A stretch of DNA of 45,886 nucleotides from an uncultured Methylococcaceae bacterium (GCA_903945605.1 CAJAWH010000175.1:1-45886); one strand, 5' to 3'; positions 35,564-45,278 are shown, counted from the stretch's first letter. Made by a program: numbers and translations. The notes: generated by a model from the sequence alone, not told the origin.

Positions 35564-36943
35564 ATGAATCCAAATAATCCGAACGGCCCGTTTAACAGTG
35601 ACAATAATGCTGATGAGGTCACCTCTATCCGTACACCCAGACCCGGAGGGGTGCGGGCAAACTTGCTGGGTGGCGGCCTTAGCGGTCAGTTGCAGGCTGA
35701 GGCTTCCCCCATCAGGTCAAATCCGTCACCGGCGGCTGTGACTGGGGCGGTCGGGCTAGCTGCTGCCCCTGATGGGTTTGCTTTGCCGAAAGCTGATTTT
35801 CAAAAGAACCGTTTGGTGGCTGAGGCCTTGCCGCTGCTGTCGCTGGCGGGCAGGTTGCGGCAAATGGCGGTCTATCCTGCGATTGATGAATTGCGGCAGC
35901 GGCTGTCCGCCGAGATCAGCGGTTTTGAGAACCGTTTGTTGCAAGCCGGAGTCGGTGCTGATCAAGTCCGTGTGGCCAGTTATTTGTTGTGCGCATTTCT
36001 GGATGAAACGATAAACAACACGCCTTGGGGGGTGCAAAATGAATGGGGTCAAAAAAGTTTGCTGATCAGTTTTCATCGTGAAGCGTGGGGAGGGGAAAGG
36101 TTCTTCGCGCTGCTTGATGGGCAAGTCAAGCAACCGGCACAAAATTTGGATATGATCGAGCTGGCTTATTTGTTCTTGAGTCTGGGCTTTGAGGGTAAAT
36201 ATCGGATTATTGATCACGGTGCTGGCGGTTTGGATAAAATCCGCCTCGAATTGTTCCAGCTTATCCAGCGGGTTAGGGGCGATTTTGAACGGGAGTTGTC
36301 GCCTCGCTGGCAAGGTTTACGGGATGTGCGTAATGCCTTGGTGCGTTATGTGCCGTTGTGGGTTGTTGGGGCGGGTCTTGGGCTTTTGTTGTTGTTGGCT
36401 TATTTGGGCTTTATGTTCGCGCTCAATGGCGTTTCTGACCAAGTGTTTAGGGATTTGTCATCACTTGCCAAACAACCCGTGGCAATGGCCAGCCCACTGC
36501 CAGCCGCTATTGTCAAGCAGCCCATGCCGGAGCGGCGCGAGCGGTTCAAACAGCTATTGTCCACTGAAATCGCCGGAAATATGGTTGAGGTGGTGGACGA
36601 TAGGTTGCTGCGTGTCCGCGATGCCTTTCCTTCGGGCAGTGATCAAATAAAACCGGAATATATCCCCATGTTAAAAAAAATCGCGGCGGAGTTGGCCACC
36701 AGTAAAGAGGCTTTGTTGGTGACCGGGCATACTGATGATAAGGCGATTGCAACAGCAAGGTTTCCGTCTAACTGGCATCTTTCCAAGGCCCGCGCCAAAG
36801 CAGTGGGTGATATGCTGGCCTTTTTGGCACCGCTAAGCGGTAGGATACGTATTGAAGGTAGGGCCGATGGTGAACCTTTGGTGGCTAACGATAGCAATGA
36901 GCATCGGGCGGTTAACCGCCGGGTCGATTTGCTGATTCAGTGA
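35564..36943 (+). CDS. tssL: T6SS inner-membrane protein TssL with OmpA-like domain
   Basis: A 459-residue IcmH/DotU family protein. Its cytoplasmic domain contains VASYLLCAFLDETINNTPWG and FHREAWGGERFFALLD. One TM helix lies at about residues 262-287 (VPLWVVGAGLGLLLLLAYLG). A periplasmic OmpA-like peptidoglycan-binding domain follows (AFPSGSDQIKPEYIPMLKKI, GHTDDKAIATARF, LSKARAKAVGDML, NRRVDLLIQ), as in the 'evolved' TssL1 type. ATG 35564 is used because AAGG lies 9 bases upstream; the in-frame TTG at 35555 abuts that site. It is close to tssK and its stop lies 11 bases before the tssM start. Confidence 0.94.
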   Translation: MNPNNPNGPFNSDNNADEVTSIRTPRPGGVRANLLGGGLSGQLQAEASPIRSNPSPAAVTGAVGLAAAPDGFALPKADFQKNRLVAEALPLLSLAGRLRQMAVYPAIDELRQRLSAEISGFENRLLQAGVGADQVRVASYLLCAFLDETINNTPWGVQNEWGQKSLLISFHREAWGGERFFALLDGQVKQPAQNLDMIELAYLFLSLGFEGKYRIIDHGAGGLDKIRLELFQLIQRVRGDFERELSPRWQGLRDVRNALVRYVPLWVVGAGLGLLLLLAYLGFMFALNGVSDQVFRDLSSLAKQPVAMASPLPAAIVKQPMPERRERFKQLLSTEIAGNMVEVVDDRLLRVRDAFPSGSDQIKPEYIPMLKKIAAELATSKEALLVTGHTDDKAIATARFPSNWHLSKARAKAVGDMLAFLAPLSGRIRIEGRADGEPLVANDSNEHRAVNRRVDLLIQ

Positions 36944-36954
36944 GGGGGGGCACA

Positions 36955-39900
36955 ATGGATAAGCTCAAAGCATTTTTTACCAATAGATTAGTTATCCAGT
37001 TTTTTGGTTTGTTGGCACTGTCCACCTTGATTTGGTTGGCCGGGCCATTGATTGCGGTGGCTGGCAGTGTGCCTTTGGAATCGGTGTTGGCGCGGGCACT
37101 GTTGATTGCCGGGCTGTTTGTGGCTTGGGTCATTTTCAGCTTGGTGGTGCAACTATTGGCTGGCAACACTGAAAAGCAGCTGGTCGAGCAGATGGTGGCA
37201 GGCGATGCCGATCATACTGCGGTGGCTTCGGCTGACGAGGTGGTGTTGCTTAAGCGCAGTTTTGCTGAGGCCTTGCAGGTTTTGAAGCAAGCACGGGGCA
37301 ATACAAAGGCGGACAGCCAGTTTGTTTATCAATTGCCTTGGTACGCTATTATCGGCCCGCCCGGTTCTGGTAAAACCACCGCGTTAATAAATTCTGGCCT
37401 GCATTTCCCGCTGGCGGAAAAACTAGGCAAACATACCGTGAAAGGTGTTGGTGGCACCCGCAATTGTGATTGGTGGTTTGCCGATAATGCGGTGTTTTTG
37501 GATACGGCGGGCCGTTACACCACTCAGGAAAGCCATCAGGCCGTTGATGCGGCGGGTTGGGCTGGATTTTTGGGGCTTATTAAAAAATACCGTCCGCGCC
37601 GGCCGCTCAATGGGGTGATTGTCGCCACCAGCATAGCCGACTTGTTACAGCAATCAGAAGCGGAACGGACTCAACATGCCAAGGCGATACGAGCGCGTAT
37701 CAAAGAGCTTTATCAGCATTTAGGGGTGCATTTGCCGGTCTATATGCTGTTCACCAAGACCGATTTGGTGGCCGGATTCAGTGATTTTTATGCCGATTTA
37801 AGTGCCGAGGCCCGGGCGCAAGTCTGGGGCGAGACTTTTTCTGCCCAGCCATTGGCTTCAGAAGAGGGGCAGGATGTTATCGCGCAGTTTAGTGCAGGGT
37901 ATGCAGAATTGCTGCAACGTCTTGAAGCCCGCACTTACCAACGTATCCAAGATGAGCGCGATGTCCAACGTCGGGCGGTGATTTTGGATTTTTCTCAGCA
38001 AATGGCCTTGTTAAAACCGGCCATTATGGATTTTTTACAAACCACTTTTGCGGTCAACCGTTATGAAGAGGCAGTGCTGTTGCGTGGCGTGTATTTTACC
38101 AGTGGCACACAAGAGGGGACACCAATAGATCGGGTTTTGGGCATTTTGGCCAAGGCTTTCCGTTTGGACAGGCCGGTTGCGGCAATGTTCAGCGGGCAAG
38201 GCAAAAGTTTCTTTTTAACCCGTTTGCTGAACGATGTGCTATTTCCGGAGGCGGAATTGGCGGGGCAAGACCCCAAATTGGAAAAACGCACGCGTATTTT
38301 ACAATTGGTCGCTTACATCGGTGCCGGGATGCTGTTTGCCGCAGTGTTGGCGATGTGGGCGGTGAGCTATTTCAATAATCAGGCAAGCTTGGCGCAATTG
38401 GAGACGATGGTTGCCGATTACCGTGCCATGCCAAGCAATGCTGCCGGCCAATCGGATAATTTCCGGTTATTGTTGCCCAGATTGGATAAATTGCAGGCGA
38501 TGGCAGCGGTATATCCCGGCACAAATGGGTTGACGGGTTTGGGTTTGTCCCAAGCCGACAAGATTGATGCCGGTGTGCAATACAGTTACCAAAGCTTGCT
38601 GCGCCAGCATTTTTTGCCGGCGATACAAATGCGCCTAAAGGAGAGGATGCAGGGTGCGGAAGGTAACCAGACTGACGTATTGTATCAGCTGTTGAAAGTT
38701 TACTTGATGTTCAATCAAACAGACCGGCTGGAGCCAGCCACGGTGGTGGCTTGGTTGCGTGCGGATTGGGACAGGGAATATGCGGCTGAGCCAGAGACTG
38801 TTGCACAGCTCTTGTTGCACTTGGACAATCTCCTGAAATTACAGCTTGATGCAATACCAATAGATGAACCTTTTGTGGCGGCGGTGCGGGCAAAATTATC
38901 CCAAGTCCCTTTGATTGGTCAAATCTATGCCCGCTTCAAAACGGAGGCTACTATTGACACCAGCCATGATTGGCAATTGGGGAAGGCACTAGGCGTCGAT
39001 GCCGGAAGGGTTTTTGCGTTGTCAGATGGACAGCCAGCGGGTGCTTATACCATACCGGGTTTATTCACTGCATACGGTTATGGCGAGATTTTTTTGAAAA
39101 AGGGCAAAGATTTTGTCAAGGATGCGGTTGACCAGAATTGGGTGTTGGGTAATGAAAGCAAAACGCCGGTTGCTGACATCGGGCAATTGCACAGTGAATT
39201 AAAAAAATTGTACTTGGGCGAATACCAGGCAACTTGGGAGCAATTGTTGTCCAAGCTCAAATTGCAAACCGCCATAACCACGGCCCAGACAGCCCAAATC
39301 TTGGATATTTTATCGCGTCCGGATGGCCCGTTAAGGACTTTGCTAGGCAGTGTCAGTGATAACACTTCGTTAAGCCAAATCAGTAAACAGCTGGGCGATA
39401 GTTTGACCCAAGCAGCCAGTAAAGCTTTGCCCGCTAGCGCGGATGATAAAACCCAGCAGCTTTTGGCCAAAGCTAACCAAGTGGCGGGTATTGAAGCGGG
39501 GCCAGACCCAATCTTGGCAGTTGACAATCGGTTTGAGCCTTTGAATGCTTTGGTGCGCGGTGGCTCCGACAAGCCGCTGGCAATTGAGCCAGTGTTGTTG
39601 CAGCTGAAAAACCTGCGTGATTATTTTATGCAATTGGGCGGTGCTAATGCCGGTGGGCAAGCGTTGCAGAACCAAGCCAGTTTATTCAGCGGTGCTGGCA
39701 TGGATGTTTTGCAGCAAGCCAATATGGAGTTTGCCCGTTTGCCTGAACCTTTAAAAAGCTGGTTGCAAATAATTGTCAACAGTAGCGGGCAAAAGTTATC
39801 TTCCGCTGCCAAAGGCAAGCTAAGCGATATGGTCAAAACGGCAGTGGCCTCACCCTGTAATATGGCTTTGAATGGTCGTTATCCCATGTTTAAAGGGGCT

Positions 39901-40509
39901 GCAAAAGATGTTTTGCTGGCGGATTTCGCCAAGATATTTTCGCCCAATGGTCAGATAGACCAGTTTTTTCAAACGCAACTTAAGCCTTTTGTTGATACCA
40001 GTAAGCCACAATGGACGGAATTGGCGGCTGACAAGCCGCTTGGCTTGTCAGCATCGGCTATCCATCAATTCCAGTTGGCTGCGCAAATACGCGACTCGTT
40101 TTTTTCCCAAGGTGCGGTGCCACAGCTACAATTTGAGCTGAAGCCACTGAATCTCGATGCTTCGGTGGGCACTTTCCGGTTACAGGTTGAGGGTCAAGAA
40201 ATTGTTTATCGGCACGGCCCTGAACAGGTCATGGGCATGAAATGGCCTGGCCCCAACCCTAGCCAGGGGGTGCGTATCGTCTTCGAGACTTTGGACAACA
40301 AACAAATCAGCAGCAGCAAGGAAGGTACGTGGGCTTTGTTCCGGTTATTGGATGAAGCAGCCATCGAACCCACTAGCGCCCCTGAGGTGTTTAATTTGAC
40401 CTTCCGGCTGCAAGGCATGTCCGCCCGTTACGAGTTACGCGCAGCTAGTGTGAATAATCCTTTTAACCTTAAACAGCTGCAAAGCTTCCGTTGTCCGGAA
40501 GCGTTATGA
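36955..40509 (+). CDS. tssM: T6SS inner-membrane protein TssM (IcmF)
   Basis: The central trans-envelope stalk of the membrane complex. The 1184-residue protein has two N-terminal TM helices (~10-65). A cytoplasmic NTPase-like domain follows, with an intact Walker A GPPGSGKTT at 134-142 and a Walker B-like VFLDTAGRYTTQ. A third TM helix lies at ~452-475 (LVAYIGAGMLFAAVLAMWAV). The remainder is a large periplasmic IcmF-related part, ending with the DUF1215/TssM C-terminal region (FRLQVEGQEIVYRHGPEQVM, GTWALFRLLDEA). ATG 36955 follows a GAGGGGGG ribosome binding site; an upstream in-frame start at 36940 overlaps tssL. The stop overlaps the next ATG (ATGA). Confidence 0.95.
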   Translation: MDKLKAFFTNRLVIQFFGLLALSTLIWLAGPLIAVAGSVPLESVLARALLIAGLFVAWVIFSLVVQLLAGNTEKQLVEQMVAGDADHTAVASADEVVLLKRSFAEALQVLKQARGNTKADSQFVYQLPWYAIIGPPGSGKTTALINSGLHFPLAEKLGKHTVKGVGGTRNCDWWFADNAVFLDTAGRYTTQESHQAVDAAGWAGFLGLIKKYRPRRPLNGVIVATSIADLLQQSEAERTQHAKAIRARIKELYQHLGVHLPVYMLFTKTDLVAGFSDFYADLSAEARAQVWGETFSAQPLASEEGQDVIAQFSAGYAELLQRLEARTYQRIQDERDVQRRAVILDFSQQMALLKPAIMDFLQTTFAVNRYEEAVLLRGVYFTSGTQEGTPIDRVLGILAKAFRLDRPVAAMFSGQGKSFFLTRLLNDVLFPEAELAGQDPKLEKRTRILQLVAYIGAGMLFAAVLAMWAVSYFNNQASLAQLETMVADYRAMPSNAAGQSDNFRLLLPRLDKLQAMAAVYPGTNGLTGLGLSQADKIDAGVQYSYQSLLRQHFLPAIQMRLKERMQGAEGNQTDVLYQLLKVYLMFNQTDRLEPATVVAWLRADWDREYAAEPETVAQLLLHLDNLLKLQLDAIPIDEPFVAAVRAKLSQVPLIGQIYARFKTEATIDTSHDWQLGKALGVDAGRVFALSDGQPAGAYTIPGLFTAYGYGEIFLKKGKDFVKDAVDQNWVLGNESKTPVADIGQLHSELKKLYLGEYQATWEQLLSKLKLQTAITTAQTAQILDILSRPDGPLRTLLGSVSDNTSLSQISKQLGDSLTQAASKALPASADDKTQQLLAKANQVAGIEAGPDPILAVDNRFEPLNALVRGGSDKPLAIEPVLLQLKNLRDYFMQLGGANAGGQALQNQASLFSGAGMDVLQQANMEFARLPEPLKSWLQIIVNSSGQKLSSAAKGKLSDMVKTAVASPCNMALNGRYPMFKGAAKDVLLADFAKIFSPNGQIDQFFQTQLKPFVDTSKPQWTELAADKPLGLSASAIHQFQLAAQIRDSFFSQGAVPQLQFELKPLNLDASVGTFRLQVEGQEIVYRHGPEQVMGMKWPGPNPSQGVRIVFETLDNKQISSSKEGTWALFRLLDEAAIEPTSAPEVFNLTFRLQGMSARYELRAASVNNPFNLKQLQSFRCPEAL

Positions 40510-42089
40510 GCCAGCAAATGTCCAACACCGGCTTTTATGGCAAGCTCCCGAGTCATGGCGATTTTGTGTCGCGTTTTTTGCCAAGGGACTTTGTCGGGCC
40601 TTGGGACCAGTGGTTACAAGCCAGTATTTTAGCCAGTCGGGAGCAATTGGGTCAGGCTTGGTTAGATGCTTATCTGGTCAGTCCACTTTGGCAATTTGCG
40701 TTGGCGGCCGGTGTGTGTGGCAATGACGCTTGGGTAGGGGTATTGATGCCCAGTGTTGACAAAGTGGGGCGCTATTTTCCGTTGACGGTGGCGGCAAAAA
40801 CCACAAACAACCGTTTACATGAGGTTTTTTCGCCTGATTGCCAATGGTTTGATGAGATTTCGGCACTGGCATTGTCGGCACTCGATGGTGATTTTGATTT
40901 TGAAAAATTTAATGGTCAATTAAGCGGCTTGAATTTAATAAATGATTGTAGTGGGCCAATAACGCAACAGGGGGTTGTAGGCTCTTGTAGCCAAAATGGG
41001 TGCAAAGCTTATCGGTTTGAATTGGCCCTGGAAGCCAATACGCTGTCTGCCATTGCAAGCTTGCCCCCACAATTTCTTAATCAAGCCACTATTTGGCGGA
41101 CGTTTTTGTCAGAAAATGCCCCGCCCGTTTTGTTGGCTTGTGAAGGCTTACCTCCCATCAATGTTTATGCCGGATTTTTAAATCAGGTTTGGCCGCAACG
41201 GGGTTGGGATTTTTCGGTCATCCCCGTTTCTGGTAAACCGGTGGCTGTGGATAGTCAAACGGCTAATCTTGCTGATGACACGATTCCTTTTATGCGTTTG
41301 CAAACCGGTGCTGAAACCAATGACAATGCTGCCACGATGGCAAGCCCCCGCACTTTGCCAACGGTAAGTTCTCTTGTTTGGCAAAGTTGCGCTATCAGTG
41401 TGGTGGGGTTGCGCCGCAAAATAAACGAAGATGCAATCCTTGACCGTTGTGATGCCCGGTTATGGGCGGTGGCTGATGGCATGGGTGGGCACAGTGCAGG
41501 CGATGTGGCCAGTCAGGCCTTGGTGGCGGCATTGGCTGAAGTGCCCTTCAATGATGATTTGGCGGATTTTAGCCGACAAGTTGAGGCAAGCCTGCATCAG
41601 GTGAACATAAATTTGCTGCAGCTGGCGCAACAGCGTGGGCATGGGCAGATCATTGGTAGCACCATTGTGGTGTTGTTGATAGCAGGCAATCAGTTCCGTT
41701 ATTTGTGGGCGGGTGATAGCCGCTTGTATCGCTATCGGCATGATAAGCTGGAACAGCTTACGCTGGACCACTCTTTATATAACGAAGCAATCCGGCTTGG
41801 TCTTCCGCCATCGGACGGCAGTTTGGAGCAGGGTCGGGGCAATGTCATAACCCGTGCTATAGGTGCGGAATTAAACCTACAGGTTGAATCGGGGCAAGGT
41901 GAAGTTGAAGTGGGGGATTTGTTTTTGTTGTGCAGTGACGGATTGGATAAGGAGTTGGCCCATCATGAGATTGCCGCATTCTGTCAAACGGGTTCGCCCA
42001 GCGGTATCGCGCAACGCTTGATAACAGAAGCTGAAAGGAGAGGCGGGCGGGATAATATTTCCGTTATTGTTGTACAAGCTGCTTTTTAA
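40506..42089 (+). CDS. tagF-pppA: Fused TagF-PppA: T6SS repressor and PP2C phosphatase
   Basis: A single 527-residue chain. The N-terminal ~210 residues are the TagF domain (NTGFYGKLPSHGDFVSRFLP, WDQWLQASILASREQLGQAW, AGVCGNDAWVGVLMPSVDKV, GRYFPLTVA). From about residue 293 comes a PP2C-type Ser/Thr phosphatase with VGLRRKINEDAILDRCD, ADGMGGHSAGDVAS (~322), LWAGDSRLYRYR, CSDGLDKE and GRDNISVIVV, so the metal-binding Asp residues are present. TagF represses and PppA reverses PpkA signalling in P. aeruginosa, where the genes are separate. A TagF-PppA fusion is known in Agrobacterium. The ATG overlaps the tssM stop (ATGA), which ensures coupling. Confidence 0.94.
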   Translation: MSQQMSNTGFYGKLPSHGDFVSRFLPRDFVGPWDQWLQASILASREQLGQAWLDAYLVSPLWQFALAAGVCGNDAWVGVLMPSVDKVGRYFPLTVAAKTTNNRLHEVFSPDCQWFDEISALALSALDGDFDFEKFNGQLSGLNLINDCSGPITQQGVVGSCSQNGCKAYRFELALEANTLSAIASLPPQFLNQATIWRTFLSENAPPVLLACEGLPPINVYAGFLNQVWPQRGWDFSVIPVSGKPVAVDSQTANLADDTIPFMRLQTGAETNDNAATMASPRTLPTVSSLVWQSCAISVVGLRRKINEDAILDRCDARLWAVADGMGGHSAGDVASQALVAALAEVPFNDDLADFSRQVEASLHQVNINLLQLAQQRGHGQIIGSTIVVLLIAGNQFRYLWAGDSRLYRYRHDKLEQLTLDHSLYNEAIRLGLPPSDGSLEQGRGNVITRAIGAELNLQVESGQGEVEVGDLFLLCSDGLDKELAHHEIAAFCQTGSPSGIAQRLITEAERRGGRDNISVIVVQAAF

Positions 42090-42314
42090 TTTGGCTGCAA
42101 CAGTTTGTGCTGGCCTGTTAATGGATAGCGGCTTGGGCGGATGTCTGCAAAAATGTCTTTATGGTATGCTGATATCTGATAAAGCCAAAGGGAACAGGCT
42201 ATTTTTTGTGAAAAGATTGATTATTGGCTCGAGACTCAATATTGTAAAAACAATGTATTGCTTTGTAAAATAAACGTTTGATTTTTTCTATTTTTAGTGA
42301 CTCTAGGTAATAAT

Positions 42315-42992
42315 ATGAAAACTATTTCCAATACACTGGCATTAGCTTTTGCTTTGGCCGCTTTACAGGCACAAGCTGATATTAATGTCGGTAAAGGTGC
42401 GATAAGCAGCAAACAAGTGATCAATGAATTTAGCCCATCATCAGCGCCAGCAGCACCAGCTGTATCTGCCGTTCCAGCAGATGATCAAGATGACACTATA
42501 GAGAAAGGCGAACATTCTCGGGGTATGTTGTGCAAAACGCGTGGTTTAGGTGCTACTTGCGAAAAAACCGAAACAAAAAATACTGAAGCATCTAGCCCTA
42601 ATCGCCCCGCTTATCAAGCGGCTGCCCATTCTGATGCCTGTAGTGAAAACGGCATTTCCATGGAGGTGTTTTTTAGTTATAACTCAGCTGAGTTGACTCC
42701 GGCGGCTAGGGAACAATTGCGCCCTATTGGTGATGCGCTGGCTTCCGAACAATTAAAAGGGTTGAGTTACCGTATTGAAGGCCACACCGATGCGGTAGGC
42801 GGTGAGGAGTATAACAAAAACTTGTCGTTGCGCCGGGCGGATTCGGTCAAAAAATATTTGACAGAAAGCTTTAGGTTTACCGGTAAAACTATGCAGACGG
42901 TAGGTAAAGGCAAAAATGGGCTGGCCGATCCGGCTGACCCCTTCAGTGAAAAAAACCGCCGAGTCAGGATTGTCAAATTGACTTGCAATTAA
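42315..42992 (+). CDS. OmpA-family peptidoglycan-associated protein
   Basis: A 225-residue exported protein. The signal peptide is MKTISNTLALAFALAALQAQ, cleaved near AQA-DI. A low-complexity Ala/Pro linker follows (SSAPAAPAVSAVPA), then a region with two pairs of Cys. The C-terminal OmpA domain shows MEVFFSYNSAELTPAAREQL, IEGHTDAVGGEEYNKNLSLR, RADSVKKYL and NRRVRIVKL, including the residues that contact diaminopimelate. The start at 42315 follows AGGT by 6 bases; ATG-less upstream codons are ignored. It lies between the phosphatase and kinase genes. It could anchor or sense the cell wall for the T6SS; that role is inferred from position. Confidence 0.85.
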   Translation: MKTISNTLALAFALAALQAQADINVGKGAISSKQVINEFSPSSAPAAPAVSAVPADDQDDTIEKGEHSRGMLCKTRGLGATCEKTETKNTEASSPNRPAYQAAAHSDACSENGISMEVFFSYNSAELTPAAREQLRPIGDALASEQLKGLSYRIEGHTDAVGGEEYNKNLSLRRADSVKKYLTESFRFTGKTMQTVGKGKNGLADPADPFSEKNRRVRIVKLTCN

Positions 42993-43058
42993 GTGCCTGT
43001 TTTCCGCATCTTTGTGTGTGTTGTGGGCATAGCCTTAAAAAATTCGGATATAGCTTAA

Positions 43059-45278
43059 ATGACTCAGCAAAATCAACCAAAATTGTTGCAAGGGAATGGT
43101 TCGGGAGCTTTCGGTCCGGCAGGGGTGGTTTCTTTGGACGAGGCGAATGAAGATGGTACAGAGGCTGATAAGACGAGCTTATTGGTTTTGTCCGGGCGGG
43201 ATGATGAGCAGACTAAAATTGAGCCTGCCCATCAAGATGCTTTTGCCGCAGAGGGGGCGCAAGCCGCCCGCTTGGAAACCGATATTCCATTGGACGGGCA
43301 AACGCAAATTTTGTCTTCAAGTACCGCGCCCCCCACTTCCACTGCCACCGATGATGCCACGTTGCTGGCTACTTCCGATTGGCAGGGCGGACATCGGACG
43401 GTAGTTGATAATGCCGTTTTGCCTGTTACAAACGAAGCGTTTGATGGGGCGACACAAATTGAACCGGCAAGTGCCAATTTTGGGAATCCGGCTGGCAATA
43501 AGCAAACCATTCAGGAGTCGTCCGGCCAGTGGTCGGGGCAAACACAAATTTCGCCATCGGCTATGGCACCATCCAAGCCAGGCGATTTGCTTAACCAACG
43601 TTATCGACTGGAAGAGCAGTTAGGGCAAGGGGGCATGGGCAGCGTATTCAAGGCGCTGGACTTGACCCAGCAAGAGGTTCATGCCAAAAACCCTTATGTT
43701 GCCATTAAATTACTGTTGCCTTCATTGGCCAATGATTCGACACTGGTCATAGGTTTTCACCGAGAAGCTGAAAAAGCCAAAAAACTGACCCATCCGAACA
43801 TTATCAAGGTGTTCGATGCCAACCGCGATGGTGATCGTCATTACATTGTCATGGAATACTTGTATGGTGATCCGCTCAATCAAATTATTCGTGATAATGG
43901 TGCTATCCCGTTAAGCAAGGCCTGGCCCATCATTCGTGATATGGGTTTAGGCTTGGCCCATGCACATGAAAAAAATATCGTCCACAGTGATTTTAAGCCC
44001 GCAAACGTTTTTATTTTAAAAGAAAACCAAGAAGTCAAAATCTTGGATTTTGGCATTGCTTCGGAATTAAAAAAAACGGGGGATGAGGAAAAGACCTTGT
44101 TTGATTCCCGTGCCTTGGGTGGCTTAACGACCACTTATGCCAGTTTTGAAATGTTAAGCGGTGCTGCCGTTGCCGACCCGCGAGATGATATCTATGCGTT
44201 TGGTCTGGTTGTTTACGAGTTGTTGGCCGGACAACATCCTTACCAACGTAAACCGGCCACACAAGTCAACCTTGAAAAAAACCAAGGGATTTGCCAGCCG
44301 CCCATCCAGCCCCTCGGGCTCAATAAAAAACAATGGCAATTGTTAAGCCAGGTCATCGAAATAGAACAAAAAAACCGACCGGATAATTTAGGGGACTGGC
44401 TGAAGGCTTTTGACCCGGAAACGAAAACTGTAAAAGGTGGAAAAAAATTTTTCCCGATTGCCGTTGCCGGAGTATTAGGCATTTTGCTGTTTGCGGCAGG
44501 TCTTTATAAATGGAAAAGCATTCCATCTACGCAGGATGTTAGTCAGCAGGCAAGCGGCAAGCAAGCGCAGCAAGCCATAGCTGAACCCCAACTTTCGCCA
44601 ACACCCATGCCCGCCCTGCCTTTAGCCAATGCGGGGGCGGATCGACAAGGCAAAGTAGGTGAGTGGGTGACATTGGACGGAAGTGCTTCAAAAACAGCTG
44701 ATGGGGGTATGCCGACTGGCTTCAATTGGCAGTTGGTGGCTATCCCAACCGGCAGCTTGAGTTCAATTTCAAATAGCGCTAGCGCCGCACCCAAATTCTT
44801 GCCGGACAAGCCCGGTATTTACCGCGCCCGATTGAGCGTGACGGATGCGCAAGGACAGCTTTCTGCTACGGATGATATTGTAGTTGACGTGGCAGCGTCC
44901 ATGCCAAAGTTGCAGTTTAAAACCAGCCAAGACCAATACCGGATTGGACAATATTTGGCCACCACGGTAGAGGCCACCGATAACGGTTATCTGGGCATTG
45001 TTTATGTAAGCAGTACCGGTGAGAAGCTGCAGATTTTTCCGAATGGTTACCAACAGAACAGCCAAGTCAAGAGCGGAAAAAGCTATCAGGTGCCACCCAA
45101 GGAGCATCGTAAAATGTTACAAATACAGGGTCCTACAGGCACTGATACGCTTGTGGCCCTATTTAGCCAGCAGCCGCTGCCCGATGATTTGGATACCCAT
45201 GTCCAAGCGGATGGTAGTGTAACGGGCTTGTCGCCAGAGGTGGTTGTTGAACCGGTTCACTATCAAATCATTAAATAA
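43059..45278 (+). CDS. ppkA: T6SS Ser/Thr protein kinase PpkA-like
   Basis: A 739-residue transmembrane kinase predicted to phosphorylate the FHA protein. Residues 1-175 are disordered, with repeated threonine motifs (QTKI 51-54, QTQI 81-84, ATQI 131-134, QTQI 161-164). The kinase domain (~182-450) has GQGGMG 189-194, Lys217 (AIKLL), HSDFKPAN 309-316 and DFG 330-332; the Arg of the usual HRD is Ser, a form seen in other T6SS kinases. A TM helix spans ~465-487. Outside are a PKD-like domain (~523-612, LANAGADRQGKVGEWVTLDG) and a DUF4384-like domain (~614-735, YLGIVYVSSTGEKLQIFPNG). TagQRST-like genes are not in the window. Confidence 0.92.
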   Translation: MTQQNQPKLLQGNGSGAFGPAGVVSLDEANEDGTEADKTSLLVLSGRDDEQTKIEPAHQDAFAAEGAQAARLETDIPLDGQTQILSSSTAPPTSTATDDATLLATSDWQGGHRTVVDNAVLPVTNEAFDGATQIEPASANFGNPAGNKQTIQESSGQWSGQTQISPSAMAPSKPGDLLNQRYRLEEQLGQGGMGSVFKALDLTQQEVHAKNPYVAIKLLLPSLANDSTLVIGFHREAEKAKKLTHPNIIKVFDANRDGDRHYIVMEYLYGDPLNQIIRDNGAIPLSKAWPIIRDMGLGLAHAHEKNIVHSDFKPANVFILKENQEVKILDFGIASELKKTGDEEKTLFDSRALGGLTTTYASFEMLSGAAVADPRDDIYAFGLVVYELLAGQHPYQRKPATQVNLEKNQGICQPPIQPLGLNKKQWQLLSQVIEIEQKNRPDNLGDWLKAFDPETKTVKGGKKFFPIAVAGVLGILLFAAGLYKWKSIPSTQDVSQQASGKQAQQAIAEPQLSPTPMPALPLANAGADRQGKVGEWVTLDGSASKTADGGMPTGFNWQLVAIPTGSLSSISNSASAAPKFLPDKPGIYRARLSVTDAQGQLSATDDIVVDVAASMPKLQFKTSQDQYRIGQYLATTVEATDNGYLGIVYVSSTGEKLQIFPNGYQQNSQVKSGKSYQVPPKEHRKMLQIQGPTGTDTLVALFSQQPLPDDLDTHVQADGSVTGLSPEVVVEPVHYQIIK

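Noticed and set aside
42067-42273. 68-codon plus-strand frame between tagF-pppA and ompA
   Set aside because: It begins inside the phosphatase gene, has no ribosome binding site and no conserved look; the gap more likely holds the promoter of the OmpA-family gene.
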